This document shows positions 1 to 8,749 of a stretch of 35,968 nt of DNA, piece by piece (the first letter of the stretch is position 1; each line of letters begins with the position of its first letter). The DNA is taken from positions 1 through 35,968 of the forward strand of contig JALZVU010000012.1 in assembly GCA_023301795.1 (NCBI GenBank). Direction: 5' to 3'. The translations under genes were made by a program, and so were the position numbers. Below the pieces are notes generated by a model. That model saw nothing but the letters and a program-made list of their open reading frames with translations, did no database searches and was not told the DNA's origin. Source of the stretch: Granulosicoccus sp. Its GTDB lineage: Bacteria; Pseudomonadota; Gammaproteobacteria; Granulosicoccales; Granulosicoccaceae.

Positions 1-1445
1 CCACGAAGCTCAGCACCAATAGCCTCTACCGGGTGAACACGAATGTCATGGTTCACCTCGATTAGGCGTGCATTGTCCACACCCAGATCATTCACTTGCA
101 GCCCGCGCCCGATAACATCGGTGCTTACTGTTTTCATGAAGTCCTGTAACAACGGTACACAGGCATGGTTGTACAGGTAACAACCGTATTCAGCGGTATC
201 AGAGATTGTTGCGTTCATCTCGTACAGCTTCTTGCGTGCAATGGTGTTGGCAATCAATGGTGTTTCATGCAAAGACTCATAGTAGGCAGAGTCAGCAATG
301 ATACCTGCCGATGTCATTGTTTCAAATGCAAGCTCGACCCCAGCCTTCACCATGGCAACCATCAGGATGCCGTTATCAAAGTACTCTTGCTCAGAGATCT
401 CTACATCTCCAGCAGGTGTTTTCTCGTAAGCGGTTTCTGCTGTTTGCGCACGCCAGCCCAGCAGATCCTTATCATCAGCGGCCCAGTCAGCCATCATCGT
501 TTTGGAGAAGTGACCGGTCATGATGTCGTCCTGATGCTTCTGATACAAAGGACGCATGATGTCTTTCATCTCCTCGGCCAGATCAAACGCGCGGATTTTG
601 GCAGGATTAGACAGGCGATCCATCATGTTGGTGACACCACCGTACTTCAATGCTTCGGTAACGGTCTCCCAACCGTACTGGATAAGCTTTGATGCATAGC
701 CAGCATCCACGCCTTCTTCAATCATCTTGTCAAAACACAACAACGACCCTGTTTGCAGCATGCCACACAGGATAGTTTGCTCACCCATCAGATCCGACTT
801 TACTTCAGCGATAAACGATGACATCAGTACGCCAGCCTTATGCCCGCCAGTACCCACAGCATAGGCCTTGGCCAGTGCGAGTCCATCGCCGTTGGGATCG
901 TTATCTTCGTGTACAGCAATAAGTGTGGGTACACCAAAGCCTCGTACATACTCTGCGCGCACCTCAGAGCCCGGACACTTGGGAGCCACCATGATGACAG
1001 TGAGATCATCGCGAATCTGCATGCCCTCTTCCACGATGTTGAAGCCATGAGAGTAGGATAGGCAAGCGCCTTTTTTCATCAGTGGCATGATGGATGTGAC
1101 AACTGAGGTGTGCTGCTTATCAGGGGTAAGGTTCAGCACCACATCGGCGGTAGGAATAAGCTCCTCATAGGTGCCTACCGTGAAGCCGTTTTCAGTGGCA
1201 TTTTTCCATGACTGACGCTTCTCGCTGATGGCGGCCGCGCGTAGAGTGTAGGAGACATCCAGGCCACTGTCTCGCAGATTAAGCCCTTGATTCAGGCCCT
1301 GTGCGCCACAACCGATGACAACCATTTTCTTGCCCTTCAGCGCCTCTACACCTTCTTCGAATTCGTTCAGGTGCATGAAACGGCACTTTCCAAGCTGCGC
1401 CAGTTGCTCGCGCAGCGGTAATAGATTGAAATAGTTGTCAGACAT
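1..1445 (-). CDS. ilvC: Ketol-acid reductoisomerase, class II, 3' end cut by window edge
   Basis: NADPH-dependent isomeroreductase of isoleucine/valine synthesis: converts acetolactate or acetohydroxybutyrate to the dihydroxy acid, Mg2+ dependent, cytosolic. I read the minus strand from ATG at 1445; about 481 codons are visible without a stop, so only a short C-terminal tail (roughly 10-15 residues against the ~490-residue E. coli enzyme) is missing. The N-terminus ([20 protein letters not shown]) and the dinucleotide site VIGCGAQG (about residues 43-50) closely match E. coli IlvC, as do [36 protein letters not shown] and LIANTIARK. The length marks the long, two-knot class II form. A GAGGAG ribosome site lies at 1454-1459, 8 bases before the start. 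It is divergent from an ilvY-like regulator, the same arrangement as in enterics, which supports IlvY-dependent induction. Confidence 0.97.
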   Translation of the reverse strand, partial: MSDNYFNLLPLREQLAQLGKCRFMHLNEFEEGVEALKGKKMVVIGCGAQGLNQGLNLRDSGLDVSYTLRAAAISEKRQSWKNATENGFTVGTYEELIPTADVVLNLTPDKQHTSVVTSIMPLMKKGACLSYSHGFNIVEEGMQIRDDLTVIMVAPKCPGSEVRAEYVRGFGVPTLIAVHEDNDPNGDGLALAKAYAVGTGGHKAGVLMSSFIAEVKSDLMGEQTILCGMLQTGSLLCFDKMIEEGVDAGYASKLIQYGWETVTEALKYGGVTNMMDRLSNPAKIRAFDLAEEMKDIMRPLYQKHQDDIMTGHFSKTMMADWAADDKDLLGWRAQTAETAYEKTPAGDVEISEQEYFDNGILMVAMVKAGVELAFETMTSAGIIADSAYYESLHETPLIANTIARKKLYEMNATISDTAEYGCYLYNHACVPLLQDFMKTVSTDVIGRGLQVNDLGVDNARLIEVNHDIRVHPVEAIGAELR

Positions 1446-1526
1446 CTGGTTTTCTCCTCAAAGTGATAGCCACGCAAGATAGCGCAATTGCCTCGTACAG
1501 TAAATTGAAATATCTAAGACACTTTA

Positions 1527-1541
1527 TTGCACATTTTGCAA
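1527..1541. promoter_or_regulatory. IlvY-type operator in the ilvC-ilvY intergenic region
   Basis: A perfect inverted repeat TTGCA-N5-TGCAA lies in the 118-bp gap between divergent ilvC and ilvY. It contains the T-N11-A core of LysR-type regulator sites and resembles the TTGCA-based IlvY operators of enterics. A second symmetrical element, GCAATTGC (1484-1491), lies nearer the ilvC start. The dyads are seen directly; IlvY binding is inferred from the gene pair. Confidence 0.6.
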
Positions 1542-1563
1542 CGTTCGCTGCCACAATGCCTGC

Positions 1564-2454
1564 ATGGACACACGCACCCTGCACCAGTTTCTTTGCCTGG
1601 CCGAATCCCTGCATTACGGCCGCGCTAGCCACACCGCTAATGTCAGCCTCTCCACCCTGTCGCGCAGCATCAGCCAGCTCGAAGAAGAGCTGGGCTCCCG
1701 CTTGTTTGAACGGGACAACCGCTCAGTAACACTCACCCCAAAGGGCTATATCTTCGAGCAATATGCCCGCGACGCTCTGATACGGTTCAATGCACTAAAG
1801 CTCCAGCTGGGTGAGGATACCGGCCCTCTGCGGGGTGAGCTGAGTCTCTATTGTTCTGTCACGGCCAGCCACAGCATCCTGTTCGATCTGCTTGAGCGTT
1901 TTCGCCCCTGCTTTCCTGGCGTGGAGATCAAATTGCAAACAGGCGACCCTGAGGATGCCATCAACAGAGTAAACACTGGCAAAGAGGACATCACTATTGC
2001 CGCTCACCCTAAATCATTGCCGCGCGGTGTGGTGTATCACCCGGTACGCAGCTCCGCACTGCTGTTTATCGCACCGACAACGCACAGTGATCCCACGATT
2101 CCCACAGAGCAAAACCCCAGATCCGCAAAATGGGCTGATGTACCGATGATCATGTCCATCAGTGGGCTGGCAAGATCCCGGGTGGATGCCTGGTTCAAGG
2201 CGCGCAAAGTGAGTCCTAAAATCTACGCACAAGTGGCGGGTAACGAGGCCATTGTCAGTATGGTAGGTCTTGGGTTGGGTGTGGGCGTGGTGCCTGAAAT
2301 CGTGCTGGATAACAGCCCTTTAGCCAACAAAGTGCGCGTGCTGGACATCAACCCACCGCTGATGCCACTGGATCTTGGACTGTTTACATTAAAAAAAAGT
2401 CTCAGCAACCCTCTGGTTCGGGCCTTCTGGGAAACTTGCCGTGCAAGTTCGTAG
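1564..2454 (+). CDS. ilvY: LysR-family activator of ilvC (IlvY-like)
   Basis: A 296-residue LysR-type regulator. The N-terminal winged helix-turn-helix spans about residues 1-60 (TLHQFLCLAESLHYGRAS, then LSTLSRSISQLEEELGSRLF) and the rest is the periplasmic-binding-protein-like effector domain. Several segments match E. coli IlvY beyond the general family: RDNRSVTLT, LSLYCSVTASHS, VEIKLQTGDPEDAI, YAQVAGNEAIVSMVGLGLGVGVVPE and the C-terminal LVRAFWE. IlvY senses acetolactate/acetohydroxybutyrate and activates ilvC; divergence from ilvC supports the same role. The ATG at 1564 is chosen because it starts the conserved N-terminus; no strong ribosome site precedes it. A short hairpin overlaps its last codons (2433-2449). 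Confidence 0.93.
   Translation: MDTRTLHQFLCLAESLHYGRASHTANVSLSTLSRSISQLEEELGSRLFERDNRSVTLTPKGYIFEQYARDALIRFNALKLQLGEDTGPLRGELSLYCSVTASHSILFDLLERFRPCFPGVEIKLQTGDPEDAINRVNTGKEDITIAAHPKSLPRGVVYHPVRSSALLFIAPTTHSDPTIPTEQNPRSAKWADVPMIMSISGLARSRVDAWFKARKVSPKIYAQVAGNEAIVSMVGLGLGVGVVPEIVLDNSPLANKVRVLDINPPLMPLDLGLFTLKKSLSNPLVRAFWETCRASS
2433..2449 (+). terminator. Hairpin at the 3' end of ilvY
   Basis: AACTTGC-CGT-GCAAGTT is a perfect 7-bp stem with a 3-base loop that ends just before the ilvY stop codon. No T-run follows, so it is not a classical intrinsic terminator. It could protect the mRNA 3' end or assist Rho-dependent termination. Confidence 0.25.
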
Positions 2455-2609
2455 CGCAGTCTTAAATAGCTCTACTATAATTGTCGGCAAATCCTATAGT
2501 TATCCAAAACGCCGGTATGCAGTTGCTGCTCTACACTAAAGACGTAGTCAGCTGTTGGCAAGTGCTGTCACTTCAGTGCTTTGAACAAGGAAAAAGCCAG
2601 ACCAAGTCA

Positions 2610-4535
2610 ATGAGAACTTCTATTCTACTAGCAGCCACCGCGCTGGCGCTCACCCTCAGTGCGTGCGAGAGCAGCATTGATGGCGATAACGTTCCCAGAG
2701 GCCCCGCACAGGATGCGCCGGTAGGCACCGAGCCTGCAAACTCCGATTCGGCTGCGCCCACGGTCCCCACACCACCGAATCCAGCGCCCCCACTCAACAA
2801 TGAGGATGTCGTAGAAGAAGATGATGATGACAACCGGCCAGTAGTGCCTAATCCCAACGGCGATATCGGCGTCACCATTGATCCTCCCACCTATCGCGGC
2901 AACAGCGTCTTTACCCCTGACGCCACCGATATCGGCGACTTTAACGCGTTCTACCAGCAATCTGGCTACGCAACGCCGAACGTTGTCCGTATGAACGTAC
3001 GCATTGCCGATACTCACATCGTGCAAGGCATCTGCACTACTGCTGATCAATCTGGCTGCACACTTGACGACGTACTAGCCGACACTAATGGGCAGGATGA
3101 TTTTAAGGTAGAGATTCCGGTACATGCTTCAGGCACTGGACTGCTGGCTGATGGTCAGGATACGAATGCCACTCTGCGCCAACGCGGCAATACTGCCCGC
3201 TTCGGCCCACAAAAATCCTTCCGTCTCAAACTCGATAGCAAAGAGACACTCTGGCGCGACGAGCGCCGACTGCAACTCAACAAAAACCCCTTTGAACCCA
3301 CGCGCTTTAAAAACAAACTGGCCTTTGATCTGTTTACCACAGTGCCTCACCTGCCTTCACTACGAACGCAGTTTGTTAACCTATGGGTCGATAACGGCCA
3401 GGGCCTAGAGGATTTCGGGCTATTCACACACACCGAATTTGTGGGTAAGGAGTACGTTGTCAATCGCGGTTTGGGTGAAGACGACAATCTGTACAAAATC
3501 GAGTTCTGGCGTTTCTCGCAGGGCGATCTAAATAGCGTGCAAGTGGATGACGAAGGCAAGCCACTGGACCCTGATCAGTTTGCGACACGACTGGAAATAG
3601 AAAACGGTCGCGATCACAGCATGCTCACGACAATGCTTGAGGCCATGCTGGATGAGGATCGCTCGTTCGAATCGGTATTGGACGAACACTTTAACCGCAA
3701 TAATGTCCTGACCTGGCTGGCCACCAACCTTATCCTTCGCCAGGCCGACGCCGTCACGCACAACTTTTATCTATACAACCCTGCTGGCACCAAACGATTC
3801 TATTTTCTGCCGTGGGATTACGACGGCACGTTTGAAACCGAGCAACCATTAAGCAATTCGTTCGAAAACGAAGAGCTGGCAAAGCGAAAATTCTTTGGCT
3901 ATGCCCGGGGGATTAACAGCGAGTTTGTGAACCGCTTCTACCGGCTGCCCGGCGCGCACAATCTGATGGTTCGTGCCATGGATGAACTGCGTGCAATCCA
4001 TTACACCGATGCACGAATTCTGCAGCAGGCAACGGCGCTGAACGCTCTGGTGGAGCCTTACCTGACAGCATTGCCAGATAGTGAGCATGTCCGATTTGAA
4101 CAGGCCAGCCCTGAGCGCCTGGTGGCTGTGATTAACAAGAACGAAGACGACATAAAGAACAACTACAGCATCCCGATGGAACCCACCATCCTGAGCGACC
4201 CCGAGGTGGATTCTCGAGGCCTGCTGCAGCTGGAATGGGAGCCTGCGTTTGACGTGGTTGGACGCAGCACACTCACCTATGACCTAATCATATCCAGGTC
4301 ACCGTTTTTCGAAGACCAGAACATTGTATTCAGCGACAGTGGTATCGATGATGTGCAATCAGGAACCATTCCGTATTCTATAGACACTAGCCGGCTACCC
4401 TCAGGACGGGTTTATGTCCGTGTTATCGCTCGCGCCAGCATTGAGCCCAGACGTTTTTGGCAGACCAATAGCAACACGCATCGATTGGCTGACGGCACCG
4501 ATTTATTCGGCATGTTGGCCGTTGATTTGCCATAG
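2610..4535 (+). CDS. CotH-kinase family lipoprotein (paralogue 1)
   Basis: A 641-residue predicted lipoprotein. ATG 2610 gives a clean signal, MRTSILLAATALALTLSAC, with lipobox LSAC (Cys19); an upstream in-frame TTG at 2481 would bury this signal and is rejected. A Pro/Asp/Glu-rich linker follows (about residues 20-100), then a CotH-like catalytic region with LRQRGNTARFGPQKSFRLKL, LQLNKNPF, THNFYLYNP and PWDYD (residues 401-405). The acidic PWDYD motif and the preceding HNFYLY correspond to conserved motifs of CotH atypical protein kinases, which phosphorylate secreted proteins in Bacillus. A C-terminal region from about residue 520 reads like a fibronectin-III-type beta domain. It should sit on the cell envelope facing the periplasm or surface. 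A paralogue lies at 11292-13208 on the other strand. The substrate is unknown, and kinase activity is inferred from the family. Confidence 0.85.
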   Translation: MRTSILLAATALALTLSACESSIDGDNVPRGPAQDAPVGTEPANSDSAAPTVPTPPNPAPPLNNEDVVEEDDDDNRPVVPNPNGDIGVTIDPPTYRGNSVFTPDATDIGDFNAFYQQSGYATPNVVRMNVRIADTHIVQGICTTADQSGCTLDDVLADTNGQDDFKVEIPVHASGTGLLADGQDTNATLRQRGNTARFGPQKSFRLKLDSKETLWRDERRLQLNKNPFEPTRFKNKLAFDLFTTVPHLPSLRTQFVNLWVDNGQGLEDFGLFTHTEFVGKEYVVNRGLGEDDNLYKIEFWRFSQGDLNSVQVDDEGKPLDPDQFATRLEIENGRDHSMLTTMLEAMLDEDRSFESVLDEHFNRNNVLTWLATNLILRQADAVTHNFYLYNPAGTKRFYFLPWDYDGTFETEQPLSNSFENEELAKRKFFGYARGINSEFVNRFYRLPGAHNLMVRAMDELRAIHYTDARILQQATALNALVEPYLTALPDSEHVRFEQASPERLVAVINKNEDDIKNNYSIPMEPTILSDPEVDSRGLLQLEWEPAFDVVGRSTLTYDLIISRSPFFEDQNIVFSDSGIDDVQSGTIPYSIDTSRLPSGRVYVRVIARASIEPRRFWQTNSNTHRLADGTDLFGMLAVDLP

Positions 4536-4651
4536 AAACACGCCCGTTGTCGCACAGTGACAGCCCGACGCCGCTGCCACCACGGGCGAGCTCTGGAGCT
4601 TTACGCATAAACCGTTATAGTTGGCGCCTTATTGATTGAACGGATCCCGCC

Positions 4652-7219
4652 ATGGCCAGTTTCCCTGCAAAAGCTAACGTTGTCATCATTGGTCAAGGTG
4701 GTATTGTCGGCGCGTCGGTGGCCCACCACCTTATAGAGCGTGGTTGGGACAACATCGTGGGAATCGACAAGTCTGCGATCCCTACCGATATCGGCTCCAC
4801 TGCTCACGCCTCAGATTTCTGCTACGCCACTGCACACGACCAGATGACGTGCAGCACCACGATGTACAGCATCGATTTTTTCGAAAAACGTGGGCGTTAT
4901 GCAAAGGTTGGTGGACTCGAGGTGGCTCGTAAAGGCGACGACGATCGCATGGCCGAACTCAAACGCAAAGTCACTGCTGGCAAGGCATTTGGCACAAACG
5001 CACGCATGATAACTGCGGCCGAGGCCAAGGAAAAAATGCCACTACTGGAAGAGGATGTTATCCAGGGTGCACTCTGGGATCCGGATGCAGGGTTAGTGGT
5101 GCCACGCTCGCAAGTGGTCACCGGCGAGATGGTGGAAGAGGCTGAAAAAACCGGCAAACTTAAGGCGTTTGCCAATACCTCGGCTACCGACCTGAGAATC
5201 GAAAACGGCCGCATCGTAGGCGTTGAAACCACTCGCGGTTACATCGAAGCTGATCATGTGGTTGTCTGCGCCGGTTTGTGGGGACGACTGATTGCCCAGA
5301 TGGCCGGTGAGGATCTACCCGTAATGCCGGTGGACCACCCTCTGCTGTGGTTCGGTCCTTACAAAGAATTTGCCGGCACCGGCAAAGACATCGGCTATCC
5401 CCTGCTTCGCGATCAAGGCAACTCTGCCTACCTTCGCGACACTGGCGACCCGACGACCTCTGAAGGCGGCATGATTGAGTGGGGCTACTACGAAGAAAAA
5501 GAGCCGCGCATGTGCCACCCTCGCGATATTCTGGAAAAAGAATACTGCAGGCTCTCACCCTCGCAACGCGACCTGGACATGGAACAGATCATGGAGCCGT
5601 TGGAGCGTGCCATGGAGCTAACCCCGATTCTGGGCGAGTTGGGTTACGACGAAAAGCGTTCCTTCAACGGACTGTTGCAAGTCACCGCCGACGGTGGCCC
5701 CTCTGTCGGTGAATCAGCCACCGTGCGCGGTTTGTGGTATGCCGTATCGGTGTGGGTAAAGGACGGCCCCGGTACCGGCAAACTCATCGCCGATTGGATG
5801 ACCGATGGCGTTACCGAGCTGGACCATTTCGGTGTTGATGTTTCGCGCTATTACCCCTTTCAGCAGGAAGAGCAATACATCCACGATCGCTGTTACGAGA
5901 CAGCCTTTAAGATCTATAACCCGGCGGTACATAACCGCGAGCCCTACACCAAAGGCCGTGGCCTGCGTAGAAGCCCTTTTTATGAACGCGAGGTGGCACT
6001 AGGCGCCCACTTCATGGAAGCGGCCGGTTGGGAACGTGCGCACGGCTATGCCTGTAATGATCAACTGCTGGACAAGTACGCAGAACAGGTGCCGTTGCGT
6101 GAAAACGAATGGGATGCGCGCCACTTCTGGCGGGTATCCAATGCCGAACATTTGCACATCAGTGATGACGTGGGCATGGTTAACCTGTCCCACTTTGCTA
6201 TCTACGATGTCAAAGGTGTGGATGCAGAAGTATTAATGGAATACGTGTGCGTGGCCAAAGTGGGCGGTGATACACCCGTCGGAAAAGGCGTGTATACCCA
6301 CTTTCTTGATCACACGGCAGGCGTACGCGCTGATCTGACCGTTATTCGAATGGCTGATGATCACTTCAGAGTGATTGACGGAGGCGACTCTGGCAACCGT
6401 GATTTCATCTGGCTACAACGCTTAAGCGGCGAGCGTGCCCTAACGAATCTGAGCATTGAGGATCTGACCACCCACTACGCTTGCCTGGGTGTCTGGGGTC
6501 CCAACGCTCGAGCCACTTTGGCACGTGTGGTGGACAACCCGGATGCATTGTCTGAGGAAAACTTTCCCTTTGCAGCTGTCAGAACGCTCACCATTAATGG
6601 CGTATCGATTGGTGCTTTCCGCATATCCTACGTTGGCGAACAAGGCTGGGAATTGCACTTTGCCTATAACGATGGGCTAGTGGTCTGGGATGCACTGGCA
6701 GCACAAGGGGTCACACCCATTGGCGTGGAAACCTACGCCAACAGTCGACGCCTGGAGAAAAGCCTGCGCCTGCAAAACGCCGACCTCCTAACCGAATACA
6801 ATCTGGTGGAAGCAGATCTTGCAAGAGCCAAAGTCAAGGCGGCTGACTTTCACGGTAAAGCACCCTACCTTGCCATACGTGAACGTGAGCACCAGCCAGC
6901 CTATCTGTGCACGTTGACGATGACCGACAATGTCGACAGCCAAGGGGTCGCCCGCTACCCCGTGGGCACGTGTGCCGTACTTGATAAACACACCCAAAAG
7001 ACGCTCATTGACGAGAACGGCAGACGTTCGTACACCACAAGTATTGCTTACGGACCAAGCGTAGGTAAAAACATAGCATTGGCCTATCTGCCCTATAAGT
7101 ACTGCAAAGTTGGCGCAGAGTTGTTAATTGACTACTTCGATGAGCAGTATCCAGTGATCGTGGCGTCGGTGGGCTATAAGCCTTTGTACGATACTGAGAA
7201 TGTTAAACCGCGCAGCTAG
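4652..7219 (+). CDS. FAD-dependent dimethylglycine/sarcosine dehydrogenase-like protein with GcvT domains
   Basis: An 855-residue protein with the four-part layout of dimethylglycine and sarcosine dehydrogenases: an N-terminal DAO-type FAD domain (about 9-370), a middle FAO_M-like segment, a GcvT folate-binding domain (about 430-700) and a C-terminal GcvT barrel (about 755-840). The Rossmann motif GQGGIVG is at residues 14-20. His52 in GSTAHAS aligns with the histidine that binds FAD covalently in mammalian dimethylglycine dehydrogenase. Family members oxidatively demethylate N-methylglycines and pass the one-carbon unit to tetrahydrofolate. GVETYANSRRLEKSLRL and the closing VIVASVGYKPLYD fit the GcvT portion. 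No glycine-cleavage, betaine or folate genes adjoin it, so the exact substrate is unresolved. The ATG at 4652 directly precedes the Rossmann strand; its ribosome site is weak. Confidence 0.85.
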   Translation: MASFPAKANVVIIGQGGIVGASVAHHLIERGWDNIVGIDKSAIPTDIGSTAHASDFCYATAHDQMTCSTTMYSIDFFEKRGRYAKVGGLEVARKGDDDRMAELKRKVTAGKAFGTNARMITAAEAKEKMPLLEEDVIQGALWDPDAGLVVPRSQVVTGEMVEEAEKTGKLKAFANTSATDLRIENGRIVGVETTRGYIEADHVVVCAGLWGRLIAQMAGEDLPVMPVDHPLLWFGPYKEFAGTGKDIGYPLLRDQGNSAYLRDTGDPTTSEGGMIEWGYYEEKEPRMCHPRDILEKEYCRLSPSQRDLDMEQIMEPLERAMELTPILGELGYDEKRSFNGLLQVTADGGPSVGESATVRGLWYAVSVWVKDGPGTGKLIADWMTDGVTELDHFGVDVSRYYPFQQEEQYIHDRCYETAFKIYNPAVHNREPYTKGRGLRRSPFYEREVALGAHFMEAAGWERAHGYACNDQLLDKYAEQVPLRENEWDARHFWRVSNAEHLHISDDVGMVNLSHFAIYDVKGVDAEVLMEYVCVAKVGGDTPVGKGVYTHFLDHTAGVRADLTVIRMADDHFRVIDGGDSGNRDFIWLQRLSGERALTNLSIEDLTTHYACLGVWGPNARATLARVVDNPDALSEENFPFAAVRTLTINGVSIGAFRISYVGEQGWELHFAYNDGLVVWDALAAQGVTPIGVETYANSRRLEKSLRLQNADLLTEYNLVEADLARAKVKAADFHGKAPYLAIREREHQPAYLCTLTMTDNVDSQGVARYPVGTCAVLDKHTQKTLIDENGRRSYTTSIAYGPSVGKNIALAYLPYKYCKVGAELLIDYFDEQYPVIVASVGYKPLYDTENVKPRS

Positions 7220-7236
7220 AGTGGACTATGGTGAGG

Positions 7237-7539
7237 CTATGAACCCACACGCTTCAGACTCACCAGCTTGTTGTGCCGATCAAACACGATCTCGAAACGT
7301 CCGTGCAGGCCATCGTGAGAGACGAACCTTCTGATCTCCACCGCCGGGAATGCCACGAGTAAACCCGCATCAGTGCGCGTTACTATTGAATTGGCCTGCC
7401 CCGAGTAATGCTTGAGGCATTGCTCGGGGGTCAGATGAAGGCTAAAACGGCATCGATTCACGTGAAAGTCAGTATTCGCAGAGCTGAAGGCTGGAGCAAG
7501 CAGTAATGCACTGCTTATGCCTGCAAAGGACAGTCTCAC
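7237..7539 (-). CDS. Small secreted protein of unknown function
   Basis: A 100-residue protein with a likely signal peptide (MRLSFAGISSALLLAPAFSSA, read with N-terminal Met from a GTG codon) and a roughly 79-residue mature part with two cysteines (NRCRFSL and PEQCLKH) that could form a disulfide. I do not recognise the family. The start is the only plausible one in frame, since a stop codon lies a short distance upstream, but there is no clear ribosome site. It is convergent with the dehydrogenase gene, with 17 bases between them, and upstream of it is a 418-bp AT-rich gap. The signal peptide and balanced composition favour a real gene. Confidence 0.55.
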   Translation of the reverse strand: MRLSFAGISSALLLAPAFSSANTDFHVNRCRFSLHLTPEQCLKHYSGQANSIVTRTDAGLLVAFPAVEIRRFVSHDGLHGRFEIVFDRHNKLVSLKRVGS

Positions 7540-7957
7540 ACTGTCAAACCACGTTATATTGCATAAAAGTCACCCCTATCTGGCGTCATTTTATTGTCAT
7601 TAAAATATTTACACCAACTTGCCAATAACGATAAATAGATGGATTTATTGTGCAGCTCACCGTTAGTGACATCTCTTAAAATCAAGCTAACTGCCTAATT
7701 TATATAGCAATGGGTTGAACAATAGCGACAGAGTTGCGTTTGTTGTTAGCGAGGTGCAACAATTTACACATAAACTCACCTCACTCCGGCACAGAAATTG
7801 GTTCTAGTAGCTACTACACTTGCTATTGATTGCAGTCTCGATTCATCCAGACCAACAATCCACGTGCGCATGGGTCGGTTTCCGGCCAGATGACGCTGAC
7901 ATGAACCCGATGCACAACGTGAACTGCACAAGTCAAGGAAGATAAGGATAAAACAAC
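7540..7957. other. AT-rich intergenic region, probable divergent promoter region
   Basis: This 418-bp gap separates the leftward small secreted protein from the rightward Pycsar-effector-like gene. Bases about 7550-7780 are markedly AT-rich against the surroundings. I found no convincing gene, RNA or strong promoter match. A 14-codon reading frame (7901-7945) ends just before the next gene but has no other support. AAGGA/AGGA ribosome-site sequences at about 7936-7948 serve the downstream gene. Confidence 0.4.
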
Positions 7958-8749
7958 ATGGTGGCTTCCCTAACCACACAAAAAGATGACAAGGATGGCC
8001 CCACGGCTCTGCGGGTGTTGCCCAACTCGCCTGCGACCGAAAGAGGGCAGCCCGATGAGTGTTTGGCCGATGGTGCAACTGACATTCCGAGATCCAAAGG
8101 TTCGGGCAGTAAATCCAAATCCAAAGCCAAGACAAAAGCCAAGATAGATACCAGCGCAAAAGCCAGCGAACCCAACGACGCGCCAGCATTCAACCTGGCA
8201 AAAGGCAGCCGTGGCGTAGACACTCTTCTGCGTAATGCCTATCGTGCACAGCTGGATATGTTGGCACTGGCGGCCACAAAAGCCAACATCATGATCTCGC
8301 TCAATGGACTTCTTATGTCCATGCTGATTATCTCTGGCACGCACCTGATATCCATTAACGGCATGTATATGCTGCCCATCTCTATTTTTCTGATCACCTG
8401 TGCGTTGGCAACCACATTTGCCGTATTCGCCGCCAGACCTGAGATCAGTCGCAAAAAATTCAACTATGCGGACTTCATGCACGATGAAGCTCGCCTTATG
8501 GTGTTTGAAGAATTCTCCGATTTACACGAATCCGAGTACATCGATGCCATGTCACACCTGCTAAATGATCCACAAAGAACCTACAAAGCAATGCTTGCCC
8601 ATATCTATGATCTGGGGGTCACCGCTGACAAGAAGTACCAGCATTTGTATTACTCTTATACTGCGTTCATGGTGGGCACAATTTTTACTGTGACATCGTT
8701 ACTCCTGTTGGTGGCATTGAAATTTTCTGGCGTTTTGATGCTGACGTGA
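7958..8749 (+). CDS. Pycsar-effector-like (DUF5706/PycTM) membrane protein
   Basis: A 263-residue protein. Residues 1-85 are hydrophilic, with a Ser/Lys/Ala-rich tract at about 46-70 (KGSGSKSKSKAKTKAK). The remainder has three likely membrane segments (about 111-131, 137-158 and 233-257). The pattern matches the DUF5706 family known as the Pycsar effector domain: LALAATKANIMISLNGLL at the first helix, then EEFSDLHESEYIDAM, then KAMLAHIYDLG with DKKYQHLYYSY leading into the last helix. In Pycsar defence this domain is the membrane-disrupting effector triggered by cCMP or cUMP. No nucleotide cyclase is adjacent here. AGGA lies about 9 bases before ATG 7958. The stop overlaps the next start (GTGA), so the two genes are coupled. 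Family assignment is from remembered motifs; the function here is open. Confidence 0.75.
   Translation: MVASLTTQKDDKDGPTALRVLPNSPATERGQPDECLADGATDIPRSKGSGSKSKSKAKTKAKIDTSAKASEPNDAPAFNLAKGSRGVDTLLRNAYRAQLDMLALAATKANIMISLNGLLMSMLIISGTHLISINGMYMLPISIFLITCALATTFAVFAARPEISRKKFNYADFMHDEARLMVFEEFSDLHESEYIDAMSHLLNDPQRTYKAMLAHIYDLGVTADKKYQHLYYSYTAFMVGTIFTVTSLLLLVALKFSGVLMLT

Noticed and set aside
165-692. 175-codon open frame on the plus strand at the left edge
   Set aside because: It is antisense to ilvC, whose reading frame matches E. coli IlvC throughout.
2476-2481. TATAAT as the -10 box of a promoter for the first CotH-like gene
   Set aside because: The hexamer is perfect, but no acceptable -35 element lies 16-18 bases upstream, so I did not list it as a promoter.
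2481-2609. N-terminal extension of the first CotH-like protein from TTG 2481
   Set aside because: It would place a lipoprotein signal peptide 43 residues inside the protein; ATG 2610 gives a standard signal.
7901-7945. A 14-codon leader peptide before the Pycsar-effector-like gene
   Set aside because: It has no ribosome site of its own, no attenuator hairpin follows, and its composition shows no regulatory codon run.
7958-8749. A complete Pycsar anti-phage system
   Set aside because: Only the effector-like domain is present; no nucleotide cyclase is encoded in the window, so calling a defence system is not supported.
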